Shown here piece by piece: positions 44,601 to 58,100 of a stretch of DNA of 64,000 nucleotides; within the stretch, counting starts at the first letter, position 1, and every line of letters begins with the position of its first letter. This DNA is from Knoxdaviesia capensis (Eukaryota; Ascomycota; Sordariomycetes; Microascales; Gondwanamycetaceae), in contig LNGK01000008.1 of assembly GCA_001510575.1 (NCBI GenBank), positions 4,598,981 to 4,662,980 of the forward strand, in the 5' to 3' direction. A model generated the notes under the pieces. That model made no database searches. It saw only the letters and a list, made by a program, of their open reading frames with translations, and was not told the origin of the DNA. The position numbers and the translations under genes are program-made.

Positions 44601-44707
44601 TAACTCAGGGCACATACGACAAACACTACCAGAATTAACGGAGCATATATCATGTGCAGAGAGAGTACCGCATCCAACCAGAGTGCCGAACTGTTGGGAG
44701 CTGCCAT
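41648..44707 (-). CDS. hmt1: Hmt1-type vacuolar half ABC transporter (heavy-metal tolerance)
   Basis: Members of this ABCB family move phytochelatin- or glutathione-bound metals into the vacuole. Exons are 44707-44321, 44219-41974 and 41888-41648; introns are 101 and 85 bases. The product is 957 residues, longer than fission yeast Hmt1 (830). The first 290 residues contain several hydrophobic segments (for example LILVVFVVCALSYSI and FIYLSILLFLSFCASAGVIV), the extra N-terminal membrane domain typical of Hmt1. A soluble Ser/Thr/Pro-rich linker follows, then the six-helix ABC core. The ATPase domain has Walker A GESGGGKST at 719-727, the signature LSGGEKQR at 823-830, Walker B IIMLDEATSALD, and the H-loop AHRLSTI just after the last intron. 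All motifs are intact. The last acceptor follows a long T run on the coding strand. The substrate is inferred from family. Confidence 0.93.
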
Positions 44708-45618
44708 AGTTGTCTGGAGACGGAGGATGTATCCTCAAGGTTAGGATAGAACAGGTAAAAACGTAACGAAGGGCATGGCTCAGAGGCAAGGTGAAACAGA
44801 TCCAGGGAGCAGCAGTTGATAGTGAACACACAGCGAAATGGAGGGAGAGTGGGATGGGGAAGGGGATAAAGGGGAGTAATAAGGTTGAGTTGGAAACGAA
44901 GGTATAATGAACAAGAGAAGGTGAGATGAGAAGGGAAGATAGCACCAAGGTTAGAGATGAGGAGGGATAGATGAGGGACAACGCGGTCAGTGAAAAAATA
45001 AATAAGGAGGAGAGAGAAAAACAAAAAGAATTACTGGGTTAAAGGTGCTATAAAATGAAAAGGAAGAAAAGACTAGGCTAAGGATGGCTGGTATGGGGAG
45101 ATCAGAGTGAAGAGGGAGAGAAGGAGGAAAAAAACAAATCGCAGGGAGAAAAAATAGAAATCTTAAAAACAACGAAACAGAAATGCGGGAACCACCAAAT
45201 GAGATTTTTAAATCGTGAATTTGTTTCTATTTCAAGCAATGATGAAAACCTGAGACAAACTCACATTGATTATCTGGTTCTAAGGCATCGCCTAGTCCTC
45301 AGTGGCAATAATGATCGAGGACTGGTGGCTCAGATGGCGAACAGTTATGTCAGCCCACTTGTCTGGATTAGTGGTGATAGCGGACTGGGAAGAGAGGGAG
45401 TGAGGGTAAAAGCCACAGTCAGTAGGTGTTGCCCAGCAGGATAAACTGAGAGAAGCGAATTGGGAAGAGAGTGTGAGGAACGGGGGGGTGGAGGGAAAGA
45501 AGAGAAGAAAAAGAAGAAAGTGAAAGAGAAGAAAAGAAAAGGTGAAGATCTAGCAGAATAGAAAAGAGGGACTGGAGAGAGCCAGGATGAAATACACCAA
45601 TCCTAGTTGAAAGGTTCC

Positions 45619-45813
45619 ATGAAGAAACCACCCAAATCCCCGTTCGACCTGCAGCATGGTTGGTGGCCAGTGCTAGCCTTGTTCAATTTAGCATTTTTGG
45701 GCGTTGGGATTGGGATCTTTCTGTCAATGATATCTTGCTTTCCCAACTCGGGAACATCTGCCCTCTTTATCGCCGGTATTCTAATTTTTTTTCTCCCACT
45801 ACCCACCCGGTGA
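45619..45813 (+). CDS. Possible small membrane protein (64 aa)
   Basis: From an ATG at 45619 a short frame gives 64 residues starting MKKPPKSPFDLQHGWW. Two hydrophobic segments follow, about residues 15-36 and 44-60, separated by SCFPNSGT. The N-terminus is basic, giving a cytosol-in orientation if real. It has no recognised relatives, is alone in a gene-poor region, and is short enough to be chance. It could also be one exon of a larger gene. Confidence 0.15.
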   Translation: MKKPPKSPFDLQHGWWPVLALFNLAFLGVGIGIFLSMISCFPNSGTSALFIAGILIFFLPLPTR

Positions 45814-48800
45814 TGATTCAATTGCTCTCTGGATCGTCCGGTAAGAGGATTTTTTTTTTGACCTTCGGGACTTTTTTCTCCTCTCACTTTCTTGGTTTCC
45901 TCCGTCCCTCCGGGGGTACTGGAGTATTATCTCTTCAGTTGCTCGCCATCTGGGTTGGGATTTAAGAAAGACCGGAAACTGCCGGAAAGGCCTTACCTGA
46001 ATAAACTGGCAATAGATGACAGATGCAGTGGAAGTCTTCGTATGGTGGGCGGGTCTTAAGGTGGTGTTCGGTTCGTAGGTGGATTTCCGAGTTATCTGGG
46101 ACTTGGGGTTAGTGAGATGGATGAAGGTTCCAGTTCTGTTGTAGTGTGCGGGAGGAGTCCTCTAGGTACGTCGGCTCTGCCCTTTTGACACAACATTGTT
46201 GATGCCAAGGGAGAGAGGCCTGGTGAAGAGCGCTGTGGGGCAGCTGACTTTCATCAGTGGCAAAACGCTTTTCCAATGGGCGAAAGAGACCCCTAACGAA
46301 AGCGAGGTTTTGGCGCATGGCAAACACGCCTTCCTTGCGCTATTACCGCAGGTCTAGACGAGCTGTATCCGCGTCTTTGGTAATCCATATGTGTGCACTG
46401 CTCATATGATGTGGGCAGTGGAATGTAGCTTTGACATGGACGTGATTTGGACAGGAGGGACTTACGGGACTTGACTGACACTGAATAGGAGAAGATTGAG
46501 GGTCCGAACAACGACCCTTGGGAAGAGATGCGGATACTTGAGGAGCGGTGGCCGGGATGTTGCTTGTCAGCACTGCGAGGGCAGTGCGCAAAGTCTGGGT
46601 CCAGACTCCAGGCCAACGGGGATTGCAGTAGGGACTCGAAATGTCGGAGGGATCGTGGGATCTATCAACTGGATTTGGAGAAGCTGGCGGGAGCCAAGTA
46701 ACTCGATGCCCCTCTTTGTTGGTCTACGAAGAGGAAACGAAAAAAGATTATTGAATAGATAAATTCACCAAGATCTGACGAGCACAGCCGTGAGTAGCCG
46801 GGGGGATTTGGGAGGCAAACACGAGACTGACAGGCTGACAGATATATACGCGGAATGGATGACGACAGCGATTGGCCAAAGGCGGGCTGTGAATAAATGG
46901 ACTCAGTTCTGATGGCTGTCTCTGCTCGTGACTAGGCGGTTGGTTGACGAGTCTGTCTGACTATATTGAAACGATGAATCATTCCTGGAGATGAATGAGA
47001 AAAAATACGAGACCGAATCTTAGCATGGGTGACTCTTTTGTGTTTGGTATCCAGATACCACTTACACCTTCACAATCAATCTAGAGAAGCACTCGATTTC
47101 CGGTGGAAAACGTGGGATGACGTTAACGGAGACGAGGTAGAGAAGTATCCTGGAAAGCCTGGTGGTAGCCCTTCCAGGAAAGGAATATCAAGATTATAAA
47201 ACGGAAAGCCCAGCTGGAGAACAGAAAGAGAAAGAGAAAAAAGAAAACCTTTCGGAGGCTTGGGGGACTTGGTAGTGGATAGATAGAAGAATGAAACGCA
47301 AAGATAGAGGCACTTGGCCGAGAGATGCGGCTTGGTGGAAAAAACAAGTGAAGTCGGAGATTGAAATATGAATGGGTATTGTGGAGGGGATTTTCCTCCA
47401 AAAACCAACTGGTAAAGTCTGGTCGTGTCAAAGGAAGGAGCGGAATGGAAGCGTGACCAAGACTTCTACACACAAACAATCATGGAAGGTGCAATCGCCC
47501 CCATCTTGACTACATATATATTCCCCTTTGAACTTGGCATGAAACCATGCCTACTACCTATGGCAGGTATGAGCAATTCCTGGAGACGTGCCTCAATCTC
47601 GTGAGGGATCTAACGCCGGTGAACTGCATTTGTGAGAGCAACTGACTGCCATCGTTCTGTCCACAGTTGCCAGAAGGAGACGGGATGGAGCTTGGAAAGA
47701 GCGTGTGTTGCCGATAGAAATTCTGGTGCAATATGGTACTTCTGTATTATCTGGGCGTCCCTCAGAGATGCCGGAGAACTAAATTGAACAGAATGCCTTC
47801 AGTACACAGGCCATATTTGTCCGGACGGTTTAAGGGTTAGAGAGAACTACAATGATTAGTTTGGCAAGCTTGAGAATGCATCACGAGAACAACATGTTGG
47901 GGAAGAAAAATTTGCAAGGCTGGGGGAATTTTCTCACCTAACCTTTTCCAAACAATGCACAAGAACAGTCTCACCAAGAAGCAAGCACGCAAAGCCCATG
48001 GAAGGAACGATCGTGGGTGGGAGGAGTGGGGGTTAATGTAACCCTAATCAACTGAACTCTGACTTTGACATAGGGTGTTCTTCACTGAGTGGTTGAATTC
48101 GTGTGCCCCATGCACTATACTGTCCATTCTCTTTACTGCGTAAGGACACCTGCTGTGATGGAAGAGATGATTGAATGGCAGGGACTTGGAGAAAGTCTAG
48201 AAAGACCACAAGCGTATGAGAAGGCTTAAATAGAGCCTTATTTTCCCCAAGTAACTCCCAGCTGAGACGGACTGTCAAACCCCAGCCGAGCACTTGGGTT
48301 TTCCATGGAGCAGAGCAAGGGTTGCCAGGCAAGGCGTCATGGGGGGATTAACCGAATATAATAGTACCTGTAGTATCTTCGTATGTACGGTGGAAGGAAA
48401 ATGCCGAAACATTTTGAACGTCAACAGTTAAAGAATCATTGAGTTGTACGTGCTGCATAATGTGTACTCAACGAAGAAACAACGGGGCATTTGAATTTCC
48501 CGACCGCTCTTAATCCGTTATCTCGGTGGACAACATGCGGTGAGGGTGAATACGGGCATTACGCAGCTGCTCCAACGGCTAGTGTTGTCTTTCTTGGGAA
48601 GATGCTTGTCTTGCGTGGAGAAGATCCTTTTATTTACATGACCTCCCCACACCGAGAAGATTAAAATATCATCATATAACGTACATACTCCGTACATAAT
48701 ACCTGCTGTGAAGTCGGCGGCGGTCTGGCCGGTTCCAGCACTTCCAACCACCCAAACTGTTACCCTGGCTTCTGGCCGAAACGCTCCTACACCGGGGAAT

Positions 48801-51800
48801 ATTCCGGTACGAGCCACTTATCGCAACCGCATTATCTCCCCCCCCCCCAAAATGCACATTCCGGCTACATACCCAATACCACTCTCCCTTGCGGTCTGGA
48901 CTGCTGCGATTGCAGCGGGACATATATCATCATGGGCACATAACTCTGTATGTGAAGTGTTGCTGCGTGGGGTTGCTGCTCTTACGAATTAGGGATACGT
49001 AAATTTTCCGCACAAACCGCATGGAGCTCATCAATCTTCTATGCCGTTGAATCGTCTCGGGACAGACACGGGCAAAGGGGTTACTTGCGGAGCATATGAG
49101 AGAAATTTGCGTGGACGGTATATCCCCGCATGTTCGAAACTGTTCCGGTAGAGGTCACCCGTAGAACATGAGAGGTTGAGGCTGAGGATCGGCTTGGAGG
49201 TGAAAATTTCCATGTCTGGTGTTTCAATGGTGACATATTCGACAGGCCTTAAGTGTTTGGAAAATGTGTACTAGTGATGTGCCTCTGCAAAATGATGGCT
49301 AGTAATAACAATTTCCCTGAAGGAGCCAATCGGGACTTACCCAACCGGAGAACGGACCCGGAATCGGATCCGCATCCAAGCGCCACACAATGCCGGTACT
49401 TATATAGTGAACATCCGGAGTCTAACATCAAGGGTCAGACACCGTGACAAAACTCCAGGTCTGGAGATGGCAGGCTGATGTTCCATAATACACCCACATT
49501 GATGCACATATTCTTCTTCAAGGGGATGACGGAAGGCTACGATTTGTAGAGCCGTTACCGATCGCAAGATCCGCCCGAAACAGACATTCTGAGCAGCGAA
49601 ACCTCTATCAGCACGGCAAAGAAGGGGCAGATAATATCGGCTAGTCTGGACCATTTCGAAAAGAGCTTAGGCAGAACCTGCACTGTCCAGTATGAATGGC
49701 TTCAAACTAGCCACACCAGTTTGCAGATCTCCAGCTGAATATCTGTAGGCATTAGGAAAAATTCCCCAAAAGGCACCGTTGCGCCAGTGAACAACAGGTG
49801 AGAGGAAAGGGAAGCAAAGTCCGGTTCCGAGGCCGGAGGAGTCCGGGAAAATAAACACCGAAAGAGGGCTGTTGCTTCAATGGCGAATGGCTATGTGGTG
49901 GGCCTGCATGGGAAAACGTCGTGTGTGCGTGCTGATTGATGTGTCAGAAAGCAGCTCCCACGCCGATTTCGAATTCTCGTTCCTGGGTTTTCAGGTCAGC
50001 GGCACAGAATCCCGGGACTGGATATAAAAAGGATTGCCGCTGGGCGGTCTAGGCTCACGTGGCCTCCGCCAATGGGGGTGTTCCGTGCAACACTGGACGG
50101 ACTGGCCGAGACGTGTCTAGATTCGGCGGGCGATATGCAGTCGCTGTAAGGCCGATGGTGCTTGCATTTGTCGAACTTGGCAAGAAGGGTCTTTGCTCGC
50201 TGCGATTGACCGATGTTAGGATCTGGAACCTTCAAGCCAAGAGGAAGAGATACAAGGTGTATGGTACGTGAGCTCCATGGGTACAAACTGACACATGACC
50301 TGAGCTGAAGGTACTCATTGCTTGGTCAGACAGCCCTGAATATACAATGCTACAGTAATTGTATGTATCAACAGGTTGATACAAGAAACACCTTGAAAGA
50401 TGAGGTTGGCATGTCACTTTCTTCAATTCCGTATTGCACAGCGCTCCTAACACGAATTTATCTCAAACTGGACTGATATGATCGATACTGACACTAGCAT
50501 CACACGCTACATATAAATTCTGGGGCCTTCCCCCTCATGGCTTCAAAAGCACCAGCGCACGTTCTGTAACCATAATTAGCCCATTAAACCGTTGATTTCT
50601 AGCCGGTGAACACAAAGCCAGTGAAACCCGGGCAAGGGAGGCTTGGTTGGACTCAGGGGCATTTAACATAACCGGCCTTTTTTTGTTCTTTCAAATCGAT
50701 GAGGAGGGGGACCTCTAGACTATTTTTTAGCGCCCAAGGAAAAGGCTAGAACGTGAATCCTGTCCACTAAAGGATGGAGATACCCCACCGAAAATGAAAA
50801 CGTATTCCCCTAAGACCCTAAGAGGGAGGCACATTCTTGACTTACAACGGGGATGCCTGCAATGGAACGCTTCCTAAAGTTAAGTACCGAGCCCGACGAA
50901 AGAGGAGTGTTGAGAACTAGTTAAATATAGGATTTTAAGCTTGGAATTGTTCAGAAGCTAGAACAAAAAAACTATTGACACCACCTTCACACGAGAAAAT
51001 GCCGGTTGGCGCTAGAAGGACTGGCTGGGCGGGAGTAGTGCGGCTTATCGGTTGGACTGAGAGTATTAGATAGTTTGGATTCTGGTGGGCTAGGCTGATA
51101 CTGCCTACGGAGAGAACACTAAGTTTCAACAAGATGGCCATACTATTTGCTACGATTACGCCGGGCTTGTGTGTTCCTCTCGGTTTCCGGGACACTAGAT
51201 CGGAGCCGTGGTGTTGACATCTGGTCGAAACGGCAACACACCCGGTGTATCTTATCAGCCGGAGTGAGGTGAGGTGGAAAATAACCCAGACATATATTTG
51301 TCACACCGCCTATATATGAGGATGGGGGCAAGAATCTGATCTGCCAACCTGAGTGGATTCAGCTATATGGGCCAGCCACAGCGCTATCACACAGGTCTAC
51401 ATAAGTTGCTGGGAGCAAATGTTGGCCCTTCTTGGGGATGGCTGTATCGTGGTGGGCCTGATTGGATGGTGTCCTGCAACTCACTGAGCATTGCCGGTAC
51501 GGTAATATGGGCACTTACTCGTAGGATACATGAATACACACATTGTTTTTTAAGAGAGACTCTCACCCGCCCCCCTCTCTTCCCCTTTTCCCCCCAAAAA
51601 AAAAGTGATATATCGCATGCTCTTCCACTGCGACGCCGGACAACTACGTACAGTAGTAGTATATATAAAAAGGGCCCAGGTCTAGAACTGCATCTGAAAG
51701 CGACGGCCGCAGAGAGAAAGATATCCCTGGGCTCGCGTGTGTGTTTGTGTGTCAGTGAGCCCGGCCGGAGCAGAAGAGCGAGGGCTATCTGGCGAGTAGG

Positions 51801-52144
51801 AGGCCGTTCCGGCGATTAAAGTGGACGGGAGCCCTTCTGACCGGCCACTCTTATGTACTTCATGTAGTGTACAGTATATAGCTGGGGGGAGATATAAGAC
51901 ACACCTTGGAAGAGCATAGCCACACACACCTGCCCTCACATTTATACACGTACCGAGAATTCTTTTTCTCTTTTTGCTGCGTTTCTGTGGGAAATCTGGT
52001 GATATGCCTAAGAGGGGTATAGTGTAGTCTGTAACCTATCTCTAACAAGCACGGAGCGAACGGGGGGGGGGCATGTGAATCGTCGACTCTATTATTTGAC
52101 GATTTTATATCTGAAAACTGGTGACGGGCTTTCTTTCATGTCTT

Positions 52145-52163
52145 TTTATTTATTTATTTATTT
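52145..52163. repeat. (TTTA)n microsatellite
   Basis: Four to five tandem TTTA units lie in the right-hand gene-poor region. It has no apparent function. Confidence 0.7.
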
Positions 52164-55100
52164 CGACTTATATTTTTTTTCCTGTCCAATTGTAACTGCG
52201 AAGCGAGAAACCTAATGCCGCTTTCGAATGGCTAATGCTTGCTGGTTGGTGTGGTGTGGTCAGCCATTGGTTGCATTGTGAGTGTGTAGCTCACTTTTCG
52301 ACGGTGAGACCCACGGAACAAGAGAGATGGCGGGCGGAGAGAGCGGCGGCTGGCTTATCGGCGGTGACACGCAAACACAGTTAGCACGATTCGATGGGAC
52401 CAGAGTCACTCCGAACTTATAGCACTCTGTTCCGGCCGTACTAAGAGGTGGGTACCATGCGCCTTCTGATATCATCCAGTGAGTGCACACCGGCGAATCA
52501 GCTTGCATGGTCTACGATTCCCAACAGGTGTGCATCCGTCGCCCAGTCAAACTTCGAGAATGGCGTGTCTGACTTCGGGTCAAGAGGATGGTTGATGGAG
52601 TGGTCTGGATTCTGCCAGAGGAAGCGGGGACCACACCTCCGCTCATCAAAATTTTCTTTTCAAACCAACAATCCACAGATACGGGTCCTGATGTACATGT
52701 ATTCCTTCCAGACGAGCCGGCTGTTGGTGGTGACGGCTCGTATTAAGATACAGGGACGTTGGACAAGTTGTCACTGAATCTCCTGACAATGGTGACCTGT
52801 CTGATACGACAATGGAGATATCTCACCAAGTGAGAGGAAACTTATTTTTCCAGCTCTGTTCCGCTGGCAGAGAGAGCTCATCATGTCCAGAGCAGTTGAT
52901 TTCAACTGATCCCGTCCCACCCCCTTGTCCTCCCCGCGGCAATGACGGCAGATCAGAAGAAAAAAAAATAATTGGTGTGCCGTAGAGCAAGGACCATCTG
53001 ATGTTGTCTCGTGCACCTCCAAACTCAAAGTTGTAAATAAAGACCATCTCGGCGTCCTCGCTTGTCGAGCGGCAGAACGGCCTCGGCCCCCTCGAAACCA
53101 CGATGGCCATTTCGCCTCCCTATATATATTAGATCTAGGCCCTCAGAATCTGATGTTTTGCTAGTATCAGAGGACACGAGAAATAATGCCCCTCTCCGCA
53201 GTTTTGGGAACCGGCGATTAGCCTTAGTTGGCGGAGTCAGCGTCGGTGGTAAGGGATATATTATTGCCCTGATTTTGGTGGGAATCCACACACACACCTA
53301 GTATATATGTACGGTGTATATATGTTGATACCAACCATTTTCTCGATATTTCTTTTTATATTCACCGAATAACAGGTCGAGACGTACCCAATCCTACCTT
53401 AATTATCTGACTACTCCAGTTGATAGAAAAAAGAAGAAGAAAAAAAGAGGAACAAAAATGTGAATAGCCGTGTCTATTATATGCTCATGCACTGGTGGGG
53501 AAGGGCCTATGCTTTGATCTAATGCCGGTGAAATATGTGGATGGGCTGCATCAAAGTATTAGTAGGGTGGGGCGGGCACCAGATTATACCAGAACAGGCC
53601 CAAAATACCGTCCATCGGGCGGCGGTCCAACGACACTTGCGGGGGTTTCGGGGGGTGCTTGAGGAAGAGTTCGGCGATACGATTGCCTCTTCGACTCTGC
53701 ACTCCAAAAGACCAGCCTTGAGAACTGGTGCGAGTGGAGAGCTCTCAGTGGCAATGAGAAATAGACGCTGGCGGCTGGACACATCATTACCAAAAGTGAC
53801 ACATGCACCGAGGCTGCTACACCTGGTAGGGGAGAGCGCCCCCGTCCACATCTCCTCTGCACACCCGGAATAAGCCGCGTGATGTGTACTGTTGACCATC
53901 TCAGCGCCTGACAACGTAACCAGGCATGTTCTGTTCCAGGTTTCGGTGTGGGTGGTGGATGGGCCGCTACGCAAAAGCCAGAACCAATTGGACAAAAGAA
54001 CAACCATGCAGATGCAGTAGACACCATGAACAGCAGCTGGGTGGGTTTCGTGTTCAAGTCGGGAAATTCACCCTTATAAGTCAGGATAGTTCAAACGGTC
54101 GACCACATTGGGTCTGAAAAAATCCCGATGTGCATTGTGACCAGCAAGCAAATAATCTGCCTCTGATAGGTACCTAACAGCAGATGCAGACTTACGTACG
54201 TTATCCCAAGATGCCACTTGAGGTCCAGGTATCCGGACTACCCTATAAGCTGTGGACGATAAAGAAAGCAGGGAAATTTCTGTCTTTTAAGCTTCCGAGC
54301 TTGATAAATTCCTGCCGATGTTACTCTGAGTGCCACACTCGACAGTGCTGCTTCTCGTATTGGGCTTTCGTGATGTCCTGTTCTAGGGCGTTTGTGTTAC
54401 GAGAGTCCACACAGTATATGGTCGTGGAGTTATCATTTATCGAGCCCGTCTGTACTCCGTAGTCATTCCCAGCTGATATGAATCACCATGTAACCAATCA
54501 ATTTTGCCATATCGCCGTGGGCCTTAGCCCGCGTTAGAAATATATCCTTCGCTAGCCGGCACATACGTTGTTCCCTATCACATCAAAGATACCTGACAGG
54601 AATATTGAAAATGGAATAAAAATACGAGCACGGCGCAGTAAGCCTAGACCCCGAGATCAACGGGGCGCGAGCCTTACGGACCTACGAGCGGCTGTGTACA
54701 AAAGTGACAGAAAATATAAACAGAAGCGAGTTTTGACCTAGGCCCGACTGGACCAGTCTAGGTCCGGCCTCTACATCATGGAGCCTCCGCTATCACAGCA
54801 AGTTAATCTTCTGGAACCTCACTCGGGATGACTTTGCCGTCTCGCTTCTCCCACATGGTAGGTACATGTATGCAAGTGCACGCTGTGTCTCGACTGCGCG
54901 GGAGCATGCTGTGACAGTAATCCAGCACCATCTGAAGAACCCTGAGAATTATATAAGAACGAATTCACCCGCCAGGGCCGCATATCAAGCTGAACACAGG
55001 CGAAAATTTCTCTTTACTTTTGCTTGCTTTTTTGAGGCTATCACACCCACAGTCATACGAGAGCACCTGCATGAGAATTCCACTGACAGCCCACCTTCAG

Positions 55101-58100
55101 CCAAAAACGGCACGTTCAGCTGGTGCAGCGCGTGCTGCACTTCAAGCTCGGCTTGAACAGCTTCCGGGGCAAAATAAAAAGTGACATATGCTGTCAGAGA
55201 GAAAAAAAGCAAATAGTTGACAGGAAACGTGTCTCTATAAGAAGAATTATGGGTTGCGTATATGCAGCCACGGAAACGGCGAAGCGGCGAAGGTATTTCC
55301 CTATCAAGACAATTTATACATGGCACGGTTTTTGCATTTCCGGCCGTTTCCAGCGCGCGCTTATGCCTGCGGGCGTAGCAAATTTTCTCTGCATGGCCCA
55401 TTGACTTCGGGGCTTGATAGATAAAAAATCACCACGTTGTCCATTGTATCGCGGCCGGATGAATTGGGAGAACGAGGAAGCATGTACCGCATGATTGTAT
55501 TATCTGTGACCTGGAGTTTATTTCCCTCCACCACCCCAACGGTGACTGGACGGGACGCTCGATGCCACCCTCTGTCGGCTGTATGTGGCCAAGCACATCC
55601 CTCCACCAGCGCTTATCACCACTTCGACTGTGTGACGGTCATAGCCGTTACACTGCATACTGGTAGCTTTTTGATAGCTCCTATCTGGGGCTCTACCTAT
55701 TGGTTTGCCTTTGCCATAGCTGGTCCCGTTCCGACATTACGTTCTGCACTCGACAGCCATTGGAGGTTGAAGGGAGGGGTAATGCATTGCTCACATCCTA
55801 TACTTTCTGCCCTTTCAATATCTTTTTCCCCCCTCATCTGCCCACAAGCAGAGTTTAATGGACTGAGCAGGTTTTGCGAGTAGGCTGTATTGCAGTCAAG
55901 AGGCACTACGCAGATCGACAGAGGATCTCTCCACCTCTCCACCTCTGCTCTCCTGCTTTGTTCTGTGACGGCTCACTCTTGATGCACATCCTAAGGAGCG
56001 GGATCTTGTTGCGTCTCTACTCGGGTATACTAACGCTTCTGGATAAACTAGCTCCGTGCCTGTGGACGGCTCTAGACCTTTCGAAAGTTCGGTCTGGGCT
56101 GATCAGTCTAGGGCGGAAAAAGCCCTCTAGGAGTGCGTTGTTGTCGAGTACGTGGCTAACCTCTGTTGGCGTAGATGGAAAAAGTGTGTGGCACTTCCTC
56201 TGTGCAAGTGGACGACTGTGTGCTTTAGCTTTGCAGCTTTGATATAGCGCAACCTGGTTTAGGCCGTCCTGTGAGTGAATGATGGAGCCCAGAAAGACGC
56301 AGTGATAGGTTGGCATATAGACAGAAGAGGTGGGCTCGTATCTGACTACACGGCCACAATGGGAAACTGATAACAGATGTCTTAAACCAGCTTTCAAGTG
56401 TCTTTCTCTGACGTATGCCGTGAGTTGGAGATGGACTGTGGCTGACAGAACATTTACCGGAACATTATGCTGTTAGTTCAAGAACGATAAGCTCGCGTAG
56501 CGGTGTCAGCATCCGGGGGCGATATCTACGCAGGATATTATCAGCCTGCTCGAACCCTGACTGATACATAAAAGCGACTCTAGAAAACGAGCGAAGGAAC
56601 AAGAAGCAGCCCGGAACATACCACCAAGGCTGTCGTATAAGCAGGGTAGATCAGTCACAATCAATTCACCCGCATCTACCACTTATTTCAGCCAAACAGA
56701 GGCAATTCCGGAGACCGGATCAAAAGGAATATATGCAGCTCCCCTGTTGCTGGCTGGCGTTTGGAGTCTCCAGAAGATACTCTCCGCTAACGGCGAATCT
56801 GTTATCTTTCTGTTTGGCTTGGCTTTGTTTGCTTCCTTTTGCTTGTATCCAAGCTGCAGCCATTGCACAGACCGGGCATTACCAGCTGCGTTGCTCTGAC
56901 TCTCCTGCATCTCAGGCCGTGCATCGAACAGTCTGGCCCGGCATTTTATATGTAAGAGACGCCAGGTATCATTTGAGATACAGCTAATGTGCTTCAAGAC
57001 ATTAGTCTCGTTTTTGTTCTGCCACATTTTGTGTTGGCCAGTGAAGGCCGTGCGCTAGATTCTAATAGTCCAAGCATACTTTACTTATGCACTACTCCAC
57101 GTACATATGCAGAGAGAGAAACACGGAAGCCTCAGAGCTGGACGGACGGCAACCAGCTTCTATCGCTAGCTCTGCTTGCTCAGCACGGGCCAGACGAACA
57201 CTTGGCGATATATGCTGTGCTGTCAGTTATACAGTACTTTTAGACCGCACTTGAGTTCGGTGTCCCGTTGTTTGCTATATGTGGCTGGACGGAAGTGGTT
57301 TCTGGCAGCCCCGAGAGTTACACCCGGCGCGGGGAAGATGGAATATAGCACCTATGTACAGTAGTTAGGAATCCAAGAATATGTCGGGAGCCGACCAGAC
57401 ACAGACAAGGGTAGAAGCCATCCCACGAAATCGGACTTCACTCCCCCCACGCATTCACCGACACGTCAGTGAACAAAGAAGCAAGAGTCCGTGGCTATAT
57501 GTATGAGTTGTTGAGCAGTACGGATTGGTGATAGTCCATGGAGGTCGGCTAAGTGAACGAGGCTTGGGCTAGTCAAGTCATGTGTAACCAAAGAACCCTG
57601 CAATTTGCTCCCGGAGGAGAAGCTGGCCAGCTCATAGATGGGGCCGGACGGATAGCGTGAACCTTCCAAGCTGCTTAACAGTAGTCACAGTGGCCCCGGA
57701 CATGTTCCGGGAGGGCGCGTGTCAAGCGGGGTCCGAGAGGGAGAACGGTGAAAGTCTCGGGGCTAAATTGGACTGGCCAATTGCACACTGTGAGGCTGTC
57801 TCGGGAGTATCCCGAAGCCGACTGAGTGCGGGCGGGAAAACGTGAGCTGGAGGGATTTTGCCCAACATGTTTTTGTTTGTTGGCAGCAGAGATCTTGAAT
57901 CGAGAGACAACAAAACGCAAGCCTTTTTGTGTCCTGGCCGGTCAGGGTTCAGGGAAGGAGGAGTGTGAAAGATACCCCGACTTATTTCTTCCCGGGGACG
58001 CCACCTTGTAATGGTGCATGCTCAGTCTCTCCTCACCGTACTTAGTACAGTACTTACGACGTGTCCAGGCCATCCATCCGAATCAATCCTCATCGGAGCA

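Noticed and set aside
48518..48817. Minus-strand frame containing GSAGTGQTA, which loosely recalls a nucleotide-binding loop
   Set aside because: The motif lacks the required GK[ST] and the surrounding sequence does not resemble a P-loop protein.
53519..54057. Overlapping frames of 110-160 codons on both strands
   Set aside because: No family signal, no splice-supported extension, and the two strands compete; treated as chance.
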